A DNA stretch of 39,110 nt from Acidobacteriota bacterium (lineage in GTDB: Bacteria > Acidobacteriota > Vicinamibacteria > Vicinamibacterales > Vicinamibacteraceae): the NCBI GenBank assembly GCA_023418055.1, contig JAEZDP010000018.1:1-39110 (forward strand). Direction: 5' to 3'. Both the position numbers and the translations under genes were made by a program. This document shows positions 8,680 to 16,904 of the stretch, piece by piece. Numbering within the stretch: the first letter of the stretch is position 1; the number at the start of each line of letters is the position of its first letter. The notes below the pieces were generated by a model. It searched no databases. It saw nothing but the letters and a program-made list of their open reading frames with translations, and was not told where the DNA came from.

Positions 8680-8688
8680 CGGACGGGA

Positions 8689-10437
8689 TCACGACAACAT
8701 AGGCAGCAGCCGCGGGTTTTCCTTCTGCCGCTTCGCGGGCAGCGTCCACTCGGCGGCGAGGGCCTTGTCGAGTTCACCACGGAAGAACTGCTGCTTCATG
8801 CCGCCGTCGATGACGTCCCATGGCAGGTAGGCATCGCGACTGCGGTCGCGGAAGATGTAGAAGCTGGCGTCGATGCCGGTTGCCGCCACTGCCCCTTTCC
8901 AGTCGCCGCCGTTCAGGTCCACGTGCTCGATGACAGGCGCCACGCGGCGGTCGCCGAGCGACATCAGGGCCTGGTAGAACGAGTGTCGTTCCGACTTGAT
9001 GTTGAAGTACACGTTGTCGAGGCCCGACAACAACGAGCGCAGCCGCTTGCCCTTCTTGTCGGTGATGGCCGGATCTTCCATCGGCATCCACTGGAACGCC
9101 GTCCCCGGTTTCGGGATGAGTGGGTTCACGCTGCCGACAATGCGCCCGATTCGTCCCCGGCCCCTGGCATGCGACAGCATGATCTCGCGCAGCTGCACCA
9201 CGAGGTCGCGCGTGGCCACCAGGTCTTCGTCGGTCTCGGTCGGCAACCCGATCATGAAGTACAGCTTGAGGCTCTCGACACCGCTCGCAAACAGCAGTTC
9301 GGCCTTCTCGAGGATCTCGTCGTTGGTCATCGTCTTGTTGATGACCCGACGGAGGCGGTCCGAGCCGGTCTCGGGCGCGATGGTGATCGTGCGCTCGCCG
9401 CTCTGCACGAGCCGTTGGACAATCGACTCGGTCAGGTCGTCGAGCCGCAGCGATGCGGGGCTGATCGAATAGCCCATGGCCGAGAGGCGGGCGAGGATCT
9501 CGTCGATGTCGGGATGGTCGCAGAGGGCAATGGACACGAGCCCCACACGCGTGGCGTGCGTGCGTGCCGCTTCGGCGAGGGCGAGAATCCGGTCGGCGGG
9601 AAAGGCGCGCACCGGCAGGTAGTTGTAGCCCGCCCAGCAGAACCTGCACAGATTGGCACACCCGCGCACCACCTCCACGAGGAAGCGCGAGCCGAATTCG
9701 GTGTCTGGCGTGAGGATGGCCGTATGCGGCGGATCGAGCCGGTCCGTCGTCTTCACTGCCGCCTTCCTCACCGGGCCCGTCACCCCCATCTCCGCCTTGC
9801 CATGCATCGTCACCAGGCTGCCGTCGGCGGCGTATTCCGGTTCCCAGGCGGACGGCACGTAGAACCCGCGCTTGCCGGAGAGCCGCCGGAGGAGGTCGGC
9901 ACGGCCGGTGGCCTCGCGCACTTGCTCCACGAAGTCGGGGATCAGCGCTTCGCCTTCACCGGCAGCCACGACGTCCACGAAGGGCGCGAGGGGCTCGGGA
10001 TTGACGAAGGTGACCGCCCCGCCGAGCAGCACGAGCGGGTCACGTCCCTGCTGACGCTCGGCCGCGTAGACGGGCATGCCGGCCAGACGCAGCATCGCAA
10101 GCAGGTTCGGGTAGTCCCACTCGAACGACACCGAGAAGGCGAAGACGTCGAAGTCTCGCACGGGGGTCTGCGACTCGAGGGTCAGCAGTCGGGCGCCGGA
10201 CGCGAGCTGGGCCTGCAACTCCTGCTTCGGCGGCAGGAACACCCGCTCGCACACCACGTCGTCGCGCTCATTGAAGAGGCGGTAGACCGTCTGCAGGCCG
10301 AGGTTCGACATGCCCACGAAGTACGTGTTGGGAAACGCCAGGGCGATGCGCAGGCGGTCGCCGTGCGGCTTGACGATCGAGCCGATTTCACGGGCCAGCG
10401 TGGCGCGCGCACGTTCGCGGAGGTCGTGAGACTTCAT
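8689..10437 (-). CDS. B12-binding domain / radical SAM protein (TIGR03960-like)
   Basis: A 582-residue enzyme. Residues about 25-215 form a B12-binding-like Rossmann region (IALAFPNTYFVGMSNLGLQ, then LLGGAVTFVNPEPLAPFVD). The radical SAM core begins near 250 with VRGCANLCRFCWAGY, giving the cluster cysteines Cys260, Cys264 and Cys267 (CxxxCxxC, as in canonical radical SAM proteins). Later blocks such as APETGSDRLRRVINK and KLYFMIGLPTETDED match the TIGR03960 family. Many relatives occur with a DUF2344 (TIGR03936) partner; no such gene is adjacent. The reaction is unknown. The ATG at 10437 is chosen because family homology begins there (MKSHDLRERA); GTG 10440 immediately upstream is an alternative. 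Confidence 0.87.
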   Translation of the reverse strand: MKSHDLRERARATLAREIGSIVKPHGDRLRIALAFPNTYFVGMSNLGLQTVYRLFNERDDVVCERVFLPPKQELQAQLASGARLLTLESQTPVRDFDVFAFSVSFEWDYPNLLAMLRLAGMPVYAAERQQGRDPLVLLGGAVTFVNPEPLAPFVDVVAAGEGEALIPDFVEQVREATGRADLLRRLSGKRGFYVPSAWEPEYAADGSLVTMHGKAEMGVTGPVRKAAVKTTDRLDPPHTAILTPDTEFGSRFLVEVVRGCANLCRFCWAGYNYLPVRAFPADRILALAEAARTHATRVGLVSIALCDHPDIDEILARLSAMGYSISPASLRLDDLTESIVQRLVQSGERTITIAPETGSDRLRRVINKTMTNDEILEKAELLFASGVESLKLYFMIGLPTETDEDLVATRDLVVQLREIMLSHARGRGRIGRIVGSVNPLIPKPGTAFQWMPMEDPAITDKKGKRLRSLLSGLDNVYFNIKSERHSFYQALMSLGDRRVAPVIEHVDLNGGDWKGAVAATGIDASFYIFRDRSRDAYLPWDVIDGGMKQQFFRGELDKALAAEWTLPAKRQKENPRLLPMLS

Positions 10438-10774
10438 CACTGTGTTCCCCGGGCCGCCACCACTGAGGCGTACGGGGCATGCAGGCATACATGTTCGCGA
10501 AGATGACCATCGACGATGGCCGGCACCAGCGACAGGCGTGTGCGGCACGCCTGTTGACCATGCACCGGCGGCGATCCCGGCGGCAGTGGATCTATCTACT
10601 GTACCACCCGTCAAGGCGACGGCTCGGACGGGTGAGCGCTGGCTCCAGGAGGGACGGCGGTCGGCACGCGCCGGGGACGTGGCACCGCAATGGCGGGCCA
10701 GTTGCTCTCGCACGCCCCTCGACGGACGACGTGCCGCACGGGCATGCGGCACGTCTGCCCGACGTGAGGGAAGG
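10438..10774. other. intergenic region between ftsZ and the radical SAM gene
   Basis: 337 bp without a supported gene. The ftsZ-proximal end carries a strong hairpin (separate entry). On the minus strand there is TTGACG at about 10609-10614, but no -10 at an acceptable spacing follows. The small open frames on both strands show no family features. Confidence 0.35.
10728..10755 (-). terminator. terminator-like hairpin at the end of the dcw cluster
   Basis: A perfect 11-bp inverted repeat (GACGTGCCGCA and its complement) with a 6-nt loop, 20 bp downstream of the ftsZ stop. No T tract follows on the minus strand, so termination may be Rho-dependent or the stem may only protect the ftsZ mRNA end. 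Its location at the end of a 17-kb co-directional cluster supports a 3'-end role. Confidence 0.5.
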
Positions 10775-12052
10775 CTAGTCGCGCTGCGGGCGAAGGAACG
10801 CGGGAACGTCGATGGGCGAGGCCGCACCGTCGGTGCCAGTCGCGAGGTCGATGTCGAGCGCCAGGCTGCCCGCCCTCGAGGCCGACGGCAGCTCGATGGC
10901 CGGACGCCGCACGATCGACACGCGGCCCGCCACTGGTTCGGCGGCAGGCACTTCGGGCTGCCACCCGTGGTACTGGTTGAGCTCCACGGGCGTCTGGCTC
11001 GCCGACCCACGCGACGCCATCTCGGGGCGGTCGAACCCCGTCGCGATGACCGTGATCTTGATCTGCCCCTGCATCGTCGGATCCACGACCGCGCCGAAGA
11101 TGATGTTGGCGTCTTCGTGGGCGGCCTCCTGAATGATCGACGACGCCTCGCTCACCTCGAGCAGCGAGATGTCCGAGCCGCCCGTGACGTTGATGATGAC
11201 GCCCCTGGCGCCGCGCACCGACGCGTCCTCGAGCAGGGGGCTCGAGATGGCCCGATTGGCTGCTTCCATGGCGCGATCCTCGCCGTCGGCGACGCCGGTG
11301 CCCATGATGGCGAAGCCCATCCCCGACATGATGGTCTTGACGTCGGCGAAGTCGAGGTTGATGAGGCCGGGCACGAGGATCAGGTCGGAAATGCCCTGGA
11401 TGGCCTGTCGAAGAATGTCGTCAGCGGCGGCAAACGCGTCGGGCAGTGGCGTCCGGCGGTCGATCGTGGCAAGCAACCGCTCATTGGGGATGGTGATGAC
11501 CGTGTCCACACAGTCGCGCAGTTCGGCGAGGCCACGTTCGGCCTGCGACGCCCGCCGCCGGCCCTCGAACTTGAACGGGCGGGTGACGACGGCAATCGTC
11601 AACGCGCCGAGTTCGGTCGCGAGGCTGGCGATGACGGGCGCTGCTCCGGTGCCTGTGCCACCCCCGAGACCGGTGGTCACAAAGACCATGTCTGCGCCGT
11701 CGAGGACCTCGATGAGCTTGTCGGTGTCCTCGAGGGCGGCGTTGCGGCCGACGTTCGGATCGGCCCCCGCGCCCAGGCCCTTCGTGAGTTTGCCGCCGAT
11801 CTGGATCTTGGTCGGTGCGGGGCTCTGCTGCAGCGCCTGGAGATCCGTGTTGGCGACGATGAACTCGACGCCGGAGAGCCCGGTCCGGACCATCCTGTTC
11901 ACCGCGTTGCTGCCGCCGCCGCCGATGCCGACGACCTTGATGCGGGCGCCCGCCCGTACTTCCGTGTCGAGGGTCAGCCGCAGCCGTGCCGCCTCGGCGT
12001 CCTGTGCCTGCTGTCGTGCCGCCATCCCGATGCCTGCGCCCTGGTTGTCCAT
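10775..12052 (-). CDS. ftsZ: cell division protein FtsZ
   Basis: A tubulin-like GTPase that polymerises into the Z-ring. With the start at 12052 it is 425 residues. Visible motifs: IKVVGIGGGGSNAVNRM (38-54), the signature GLGGGTGTGAAP (128-139), the T7 catalytic loop INLDFADV (Asp234, Asp237), and the C-terminal FtsA/ZipA-binding peptide IDVPAFLRPQRD at the end after a roughly 60-residue linker. The GTPase core begins about 25 residues later than in E. coli, so there is an N-terminal extension. Start choice is uncertain: GGGGGAGG abuts ATG 12052 and AAGGA lies about 11 nt before it; ATG 12025 and GTG 12091 are in frame. It is the last gene of the cluster, 66 bp after ftsA, with a hairpin in the gap. 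Confidence 0.96.
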   Translation of the reverse strand: MDNQGAGIGMAARQQAQDAEAARLRLTLDTEVRAGARIKVVGIGGGGSNAVNRMVRTGLSGVEFIVANTDLQALQQSPAPTKIQIGGKLTKGLGAGADPNVGRNAALEDTDKLIEVLDGADMVFVTTGLGGGTGTGAAPVIASLATELGALTIAVVTRPFKFEGRRRASQAERGLAELRDCVDTVITIPNERLLATIDRRTPLPDAFAAADDILRQAIQGISDLILVPGLINLDFADVKTIMSGMGFAIMGTGVADGEDRAMEAANRAISSPLLEDASVRGARGVIINVTGGSDISLLEVSEASSIIQEAAHEDANIIFGAVVDPTMQGQIKITVIATGFDRPEMASRGSASQTPVELNQYHGWQPEVPAAEPVAGRVSIVRRPAIELPSASRAGSLALDIDLATGTDGAASPIDVPAFLRPQRD

Positions 12053-12093
12053 CCTCCCCCGCTTCCTTGTGTCAAGAGCCCGTCGATCCACGC

Positions 12094-12110
12094 GTGCCCG
12101 CCAGGGGCAC
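12094..12110 (-). promoter_or_regulatory. intercistronic hairpin between ftsA and ftsZ
   Basis: A 6-bp perfect stem GTGCCC/GGGCAC with a 5-nt loop inside the 66-bp ftsA-ftsZ gap, the largest gap in the ftsQ-ftsZ part of the cluster. It may stabilise a separate ftsZ mRNA segment or set FtsZ levels relative to FtsA. This is inference from position only. Confidence 0.35.
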
Positions 12111-12118
12111 TCGCCCCA

Positions 12119-13360
12119 TCACCGACCGATGAAAAATTCCCTGAACCACGCGCCGAACCACTCGGCGACGCGACCAACCGTGCCCGAGGCGCCACGCGAC
12201 GTGGTCTGCGGACGGTTCCGGCTGGCATACATCACGAGGCCGACGGCGGTGGCATACATCGGGCTGCTGGCCTGGTCGCCGATGCCCGTGGCATCCGCCG
12301 GTACGCCGCGGCGTACCGGCAGGTCGAAGATCTGCTCGGCAATCTCCGCGATGCCATCGAGCGACGCGCCGCCCCCGGTGAACACGATGCCCGAGTGCAG
12401 CGAGTTGCTGCAGCCGGCCTTGCGAATCTCGTCCCACAACATGTGGCAGACCTGCTCCGCGCGCGGCTGCAGGATCTGCGAGAGGATGCGCCGCGCCATC
12501 ACGCGGGGCCGCCGGCCGCCGACGCTGGCCACCTCCATGGTCTCGTCCTCACCCACCATGGCGTTGAGGGCGCAGCCGCAGCGACGCTTCAGCTTCTCGG
12601 CGTCGGGCACCGGCGTGCGCAGCCCGACCGCGATGTCGTTGGTGAAGTGGTCACCGCCGATGGCCACCACCCCGGTGTGCCAGAGGCTGCCGCGCTCGAA
12701 GATGGCAAAGTCGGTGGTGCCGCCGCCGATGTCCACCAGCGCCACGCCAAGCTCCCGCTCGTCGGGCGTCAGCACGGCCTCGGCCGCGGCAATCTGTTCG
12801 AGCACCGTGTCCACCACGGCCACGCCCGCCCGGTTGACGCACGACACGAGGTTCTGCATCGACGCCGCACTGCCGGTGACGATGTGCACGTTGACGTCGA
12901 GGCGCGAGCCGGTCATGCCGACCGGGTCGGCAATGCCTTCCTCGTCGTCGACGGCGAAGTCCTGGGGCAGCACGTGCAGGATCTCGCGGCCGCTCGGCAG
13001 TGCGAACGCCTTGGCCGCATCGAGCGCACGCCGCACGTCGTCGCGCGTGATTTCGCGCGTCTTGCCGGACACGGCCACCACGCCTCGGCTGTTGAAGCCC
13101 TTGATGTGCGCCCCCGACAGGGCGAGGTACACCGAGTCGATCTCGATGCCGGCGGTCAGCTCCGCCTCCTCGATCGCCTTCTTGATCGACTCCACCGCTT
13201 CGTCGAGGTTGACCACCGCTCCGCGGCGGATGCCCCTGGCCTCGGAGGTGCCGATGCCGATGATCTCCACCACGCCGTCGTCGGTCACCTCTCCCACGAT
13301 GGCCGCGACCTTCGTGGTGCCGACATCGAGGCCCACCAGATACCGTTCGCTACGAGCCAC
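12119..13360 (-). CDS. ftsA: cell division protein FtsA
   Basis: A 413-residue actin-like protein that ties FtsZ to the inner membrane. The ATPase phosphate-1 region is YLVGLDVGTTKVAAIVGE (7-24), phosphate-2 is LVDIGGGTTDFAIF near 205-218, and the adenosine motif is IVFTGGGASLDG near 335-346. Residues about 85-160 form the 1C subdomain that replaces the usual actin subdomain. The last residues (VAEWFGAWFREFFIGR) make the amphipathic membrane-targeting helix. The start codon is GTG at 13360, supported by GGAGGA about 4 nt upstream. It begins 30 bp after ftsQ. Confidence 0.96.
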   Translation of the reverse strand: MARSERYLVGLDVGTTKVAAIVGEVTDDGVVEIIGIGTSEARGIRRGAVVNLDEAVESIKKAIEEAELTAGIEIDSVYLALSGAHIKGFNSRGVVAVSGKTREITRDDVRRALDAAKAFALPSGREILHVLPQDFAVDDEEGIADPVGMTGSRLDVNVHIVTGSAASMQNLVSCVNRAGVAVVDTVLEQIAAAEAVLTPDERELGVALVDIGGGTTDFAIFERGSLWHTGVVAIGGDHFTNDIAVGLRTPVPDAEKLKRRCGCALNAMVGEDETMEVASVGGRRPRVMARRILSQILQPRAEQVCHMLWDEIRKAGCSNSLHSGIVFTGGGASLDGIAEIAEQIFDLPVRRGVPADATGIGDQASSPMYATAVGLVMYASRNRPQTTSRGASGTVGRVAEWFGAWFREFFIGR

Positions 13361-13390
13361 GATTCCTCCGTCCCCTGCTGATTGCCACGC

Positions 13391-14329
13391 TCACTCCTGT
13401 CCCGACGTGTCGGTATCGGGAATCACTTCGCCCTCGAGCATCTCGTCGGCCTCGACCACCGACGGCTCGGACACGGCCGTCTGCGCGAACGTCACGCCCT
13501 TGTCGCGCGGCCGGATGTACACACGGTCGTCGAACCGGAGGTCCACGTACTCGAGTGTGCTCGACATCGCCTGCAGGCGACGCGCCATGTCGATGTACGA
13601 CTGCAGCCGCTCGGCAAACCTGCCGTCGCCGAGGTGCAGCAGCGTGGGGTCGTCGGTCATCGTCACGACCACGTCACGCGCACGCGACACGTCGACCTGC
13701 GAGACCCGCCAGAGCAGGCCCGCGCCTTCGAAGTCGTGCAACGCCGCCAGTGCCAGCGCGCGCGGCGTCTCGGCAGCCGACGCGTCTGCTTCGAGATCGA
13801 GGCCCTCGACGATCGGGAGATCGAGCGACGCATAGCGCGGCCCGTACTCGTCGATGGTCACGCCGTCGGCGTCCATCAGCAGGAGGTCACTGCCATCGCG
13901 CACGAGCGCCACGGCTTCGCGCTCGAGAATGGTGACGTCCACCGCATCGGGCAGTACGCGCCGGATCGCCGCATCCTTCACCCAGGGCGATCCGAGCAGA
14001 CGGGTCCGCCAGGGGTCGAGCGGAGACACCACGACGTTGCTGCCACGCAGGCCGTCGAGCAGCATCGACACTTCGCCGGTCGAGAGACGGTCGTTGCCAC
14101 GCACACGGATGTCCTGCACGGTGAACCACGCGCTCGCGGTGACGGCCGTGTAGGCAAACACCGCCGCCCACACGACGGCGCTGGACAACACGCCGATTTT
14201 GGCGGCGCGCCAGATGCGCGTGGACCAGCGCTGGCGCGCGGTCTGCTCGCCGCGCCCTCGCGACCGCCGGAACCGGCGGTCGTGCGTCTGCACGCCTGGC
14301 ACGCGCGTGCTTCGCGGAGCCCGCGCCAT
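13391..14329 (-). CDS. ftsQ: cell division protein FtsQ (DivIB)
   Basis: A 312-residue bitopic membrane protein of the FtsQLB divisome complex. A basic cytoplasmic tail (residues 1-45, many Arg) precedes a transmembrane segment at about 46-66 (IGVLSSAVVWAAVFAYTAV). A POTRA domain begins with WFTVQDIRVRGNDRLSTGEV (about 69-88), and an FtsQ beta-domain follows with RVLPDAVDVTILEREAVALV. The start at 14329 has GGAGG 7 nt upstream and overlaps the murC stop by one base (TGATG), so it is likely translationally coupled. The acidic tail after about residue 285 is lineage-specific. In many bacteria murB and ddl lie between murC and ftsQ; here they are absent. Confidence 0.94.
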   Translation of the reverse strand: MARAPRSTRVPGVQTHDRRFRRSRGRGEQTARQRWSTRIWRAAKIGVLSSAVVWAAVFAYTAVTASAWFTVQDIRVRGNDRLSTGEVSMLLDGLRGSNVVVSPLDPWRTRLLGSPWVKDAAIRRVLPDAVDVTILEREAVALVRDGSDLLLMDADGVTIDEYGPRYASLDLPIVEGLDLEADASAAETPRALALAALHDFEGAGLLWRVSQVDVSRARDVVVTMTDDPTLLHLGDGRFAERLQSYIDMARRLQAMSSTLEYVDLRFDDRVYIRPRDKGVTFAQTAVSEPSVVEADEMLEGEVIPDTDTSGQE

Positions 14330-15786
14330 CAGCTCGCCTCCTGTCGGAGCCGCTCGAGGATCCGAGGGGCCATCGCGCCAATCGACCCGGCCCCCAGCGT
14401 GAGGACGATGTCGCCGCCGCGCGCCTGGTCGGCCACCGCCGCCGGCACGTCGTCGAGGCTGTCGAGGACCCTTACCGACGCGCCGCCACGAGTGGCAATA
14501 CGCTCGGCCAGGACGGCCGACGACACGCCCGGCAGCGGCGCCTCGCTGGCCGCATAGATGGGCGTCAGCAGCACCAGGTCGGCCTGCGCCAGCGTCGTGG
14601 CGAAGTCGTCGAGCAGGGCCGCCGTGCGCGTGTACCGGTGCGGCTGGAACACCACGACCACGCGGCGGGACCATGCATCCCGGACCGCACGCAGCACCGC
14701 CGCGATCTCGGTGGGATGGTGCCCGTAGTCGTCGGCCACGAGCACGTCACCCGCCGTGCCGACCACCTGAAGTCGACGCTCGGCACCGGCAAACACCTCG
14801 AGGGCTGCGGCGATCTTCGCGAACGGGATGCCGAGGTCGAGGCTGACAGCCACCGCGGCGAGCGCATTCGACAGGTTGTGGCGGCCGGGCACCGACAAGG
14901 TCAGCGACCCCAGCGTGACCGGAGCAGCGCCCGGCTGCGGCCTGTGCCACACCTGGCAGTGCGTTCGGCCATCGGCCGTCACGATGTCGCGCACGCTGAC
15001 GTCGGCATCGGTGCGGTCCACGCCGTACGTGACAACCCGGCGCGTCATGCGCGGCACGAGCGCGGCGAGGTGCGGATCGTCGATCCCCACCACCACCGCG
15101 CCGTAGAAGGGCACACGGTTGGCGAACTCGACGAAGGCGTCGAGCACCCGCTCGAACGTCTGGTAGTGGTCGAGATGTTCGCGATCGACGTTGGTGATGA
15201 CGCTGAGCGAGGGCGACAACTTCAGGAACGATCCGTCGCTCTCGTCGGCCTCCGCCACCATGTACGCGCTGTGGCCCAGGCGGGCGTTGCTGCCGAACGC
15301 ACGCAGGCGGCCACCAATCACGGCCGTCGGGTCGAGGCCCGCCTGTTCGAGCACGAAGGCCACCATCGAGGTGGTGGTGGTCTTGCCATGCGCGCCGCCG
15401 ATGGCGATGCCGAACGTGCGGCGCATCAACTCGGCCAGCATCTCGCCCCGCGGCACCACCGGAATGCCGCTGGCACGCGCTTCGGCGACCTCGGGGTTGT
15501 CGGGACTCACGGCCGACGAGACCACGACCACGTCTGCCGGCCCCACGTGCGCGGCCGCATGCCCCTCGTGCACCCGCACGCCGAGTCCTTCCAGTCGTCG
15601 TGTGAGGTCCGACGCCTTCGCGTCCGAACCACTCACCGTGTAGCCCTGCTGCGCCAGCAACTCGGCGATGCCGCTCATCCCGATGCCGCCGATCCCGACG
15701 AAGTGCACGTGACGGGTTCGTCCGAGCAGCGGCGCGGCGCGGCGGTCGGCGGCGTCGAGCGAGCGAGGCGTGGGCGTCGTGGCCAT
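14329..15786 (-). CDS. murC: UDP-N-acetylmuramate--L-alanine ligase MurC
   Basis: A 485-residue cytoplasmic Mur ligase that adds L-Ala to UDP-MurNAc using ATP. The N-terminal UDP-binding domain has HFVGIGGIGMSGIAELL (about 28-44). The ATP P-loop is GGAHGKTTTTSMV near 132, followed by VAEADESDGS and NVDREHLDHY metal/carbamate-region motifs, and a C-terminal domain with DDYGHHPTEI. ATG 15786 overlaps the murG stop by one base (TGATG); a GTG one codon upstream is an alternative. It lies between murG and ftsQ in the coupled run. Confidence 0.96.
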   Translation of the reverse strand: MATTPTPRSLDAADRRAAPLLGRTRHVHFVGIGGIGMSGIAELLAQQGYTVSGSDAKASDLTRRLEGLGVRVHEGHAAAHVGPADVVVVSSAVSPDNPEVAEARASGIPVVPRGEMLAELMRRTFGIAIGGAHGKTTTTSMVAFVLEQAGLDPTAVIGGRLRAFGSNARLGHSAYMVAEADESDGSFLKLSPSLSVITNVDREHLDHYQTFERVLDAFVEFANRVPFYGAVVVGIDDPHLAALVPRMTRRVVTYGVDRTDADVSVRDIVTADGRTHCQVWHRPQPGAAPVTLGSLTLSVPGRHNLSNALAAVAVSLDLGIPFAKIAAALEVFAGAERRLQVVGTAGDVLVADDYGHHPTEIAAVLRAVRDAWSRRVVVVFQPHRYTRTAALLDDFATTLAQADLVLLTPIYAASEAPLPGVSSAVLAERIATRGGASVRVLDSLDDVPAAVADQARGGDIVLTLGAGSIGAMAPRILERLRQEAS

Positions 15787-16904
15787 CACGCCGTGGCCCC
15801 CATCAGTTCGAACGCGCGTGTCGCAATCTGCTCGGCAGCGTCCGGCCGTGCAAGGGCCCTGGCGCGCGCGGCCATGGTCACGCGCGTCGTCGCGTCGCTG
15901 AGCAGCGCGCTCACGGTGGACGCCAGGGAGGTCGGCGTCAGATCCCGCTCGTCGAGCACCACGGCCGCCCCGGCCGAGGCCAGCGCGGCGGCGTTGCTGC
16001 GCTGGTGGTCGTCGGTGGCGTTGGGGAACGGAATCAGCACGGCCGGACGACCAGCCGCCGTCAGCTCGGCGAGCGTCGTCGCACCGGCGCGGCAGACGAG
16101 CAGGTCGGCCCGTGCCATCCTGGCGGGCATGTCGTCCAGGAAGGGATGCACCTCGGCCGCGATACCTGCCGCCCGATACCCCTCGCTTACCGATGACGCC
16201 TCGCGTTCACCCGTCTGGTGCACGATCTCCAGCTCTCCCGTGCTCTCACGTACGTGCGGCGCGGCCGCCACCATCGCCTGATTGATCGCTCGTGCACCCT
16301 GGGAACCTCCAAAGACGAGCAACGATCGCCGCGCTCCCTCCGCCGCCGCGAGCGGCGGTACCGAGAGGAACGCTTCGCGGACGGGGTTGCCCGTCACCAC
16401 CCCGTGACCGTGGAACCAGGGCAGCGACGCCTCGTACGTCACGGCCGCCGCGTCCACCAGCCGCGCCAGCAGGCGGTTGGTGAGCCCCGGCATGGCGTTC
16501 TGCTCGAGCAGCAGCGTCGGCACCCCGCGCAGGGCGGCCAGTGCCACCACCGGTCCGGAACTGTAGCCACCGACGCCAATCACCAGGGCGGGACGACGAC
16601 GCGACAGCACGCGCCACGCGTCGGCGGCACTCAGCGGAAGCACGCCCACGCCGCGGGCCACCGCTCCGGCGCTCTTCCCCTTCAGACCGGCACTCCGGAT
16701 GAGATCGAGTTCGAAGCCTTCGTGCGGCACCACCCGGTGTTCGAGGCCGCGGGCCGTGCCCACGAAGCTCACGCGCAGCGTCGGGTCCCGCCGCAGCAGT
16801 GCCCGCGCCACGGCGATGCCGGGGTAGAGATGTCCCCCCGTGCCGCCGCCGGCCACGATGACGCGCCGCACCGAAGATTGGACCGCTGCCGTCACTGCCT
16901 TCAC
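15786..16904 (-). CDS. murG: UDP-N-acetylglucosamine--N-acetylmuramyl-pentapeptide pyrophosphoryl-undecaprenol GlcNAc transferase MurG
   Basis: A 372-residue GT28 enzyme that adds GlcNAc to lipid I to make lipid II at the inner face of the membrane. Visible motifs: VAGGGTGGHLYPGIAVA near 17-33, GVGGYSSGPVV near 105, LEQNAMPGLTNRLL near 128, FGGSQGARAIN near 195, and the UDP-GlcNAc-binding region CRAGATTLAELTAAGRP followed by PNATDDHQRSNA near 270-300. The proposed start is GTG 16904, overlapping the ftsW stop as GTGA; GTG 16895, with AAGG just before it, is an in-frame alternative. Confidence 0.95.
   Translation of the reverse strand: MKAVTAAVQSSVRRVIVAGGGTGGHLYPGIAVARALLRRDPTLRVSFVGTARGLEHRVVPHEGFELDLIRSAGLKGKSAGAVARGVGVLPLSAADAWRVLSRRRPALVIGVGGYSSGPVVALAALRGVPTLLLEQNAMPGLTNRLLARLVDAAAVTYEASLPWFHGHGVVTGNPVREAFLSVPPLAAAEGARRSLLVFGGSQGARAINQAMVAAAPHVRESTGELEIVHQTGEREASSVSEGYRAAGIAAEVHPFLDDMPARMARADLLVCRAGATTLAELTAAGRPAVLIPFPNATDDHQRSNAAALASAGAAVVLDERDLTPTSLASTVSALLSDATTRVTMAARARALARPDAAEQIATRAFELMGATA

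Noticed and set aside
7189..10506. A 1105-codon plus-strand open frame opposite the GT-C and radical SAM genes
   Set aside because: It is antisense to two well-supported genes, is dominated by Arg/His/Gly, and has no domain features. Long antisense frames are expected at this GC content.
10565..10620. TTGACG upstream of the radical SAM gene as part of a promoter
   Set aside because: Nearby TAGATC or TACAGT do not fall at an acceptable distance, so I could not assemble a promoter.
12053..12090. TTGACA just upstream of ftsZ as a -35 element of a dedicated promoter
   Set aside because: The hexamer is perfect, but it lies only about 20 nt before the start codon and no -10 follows at 16-19 bp.
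10442..13835. Two plus-strand open frames of about 900-980 codons opposite ftsZ, ftsA and ftsQ
   Set aside because: They are shadows of the dcw genes with compositional bias and no motif or ribosome site.
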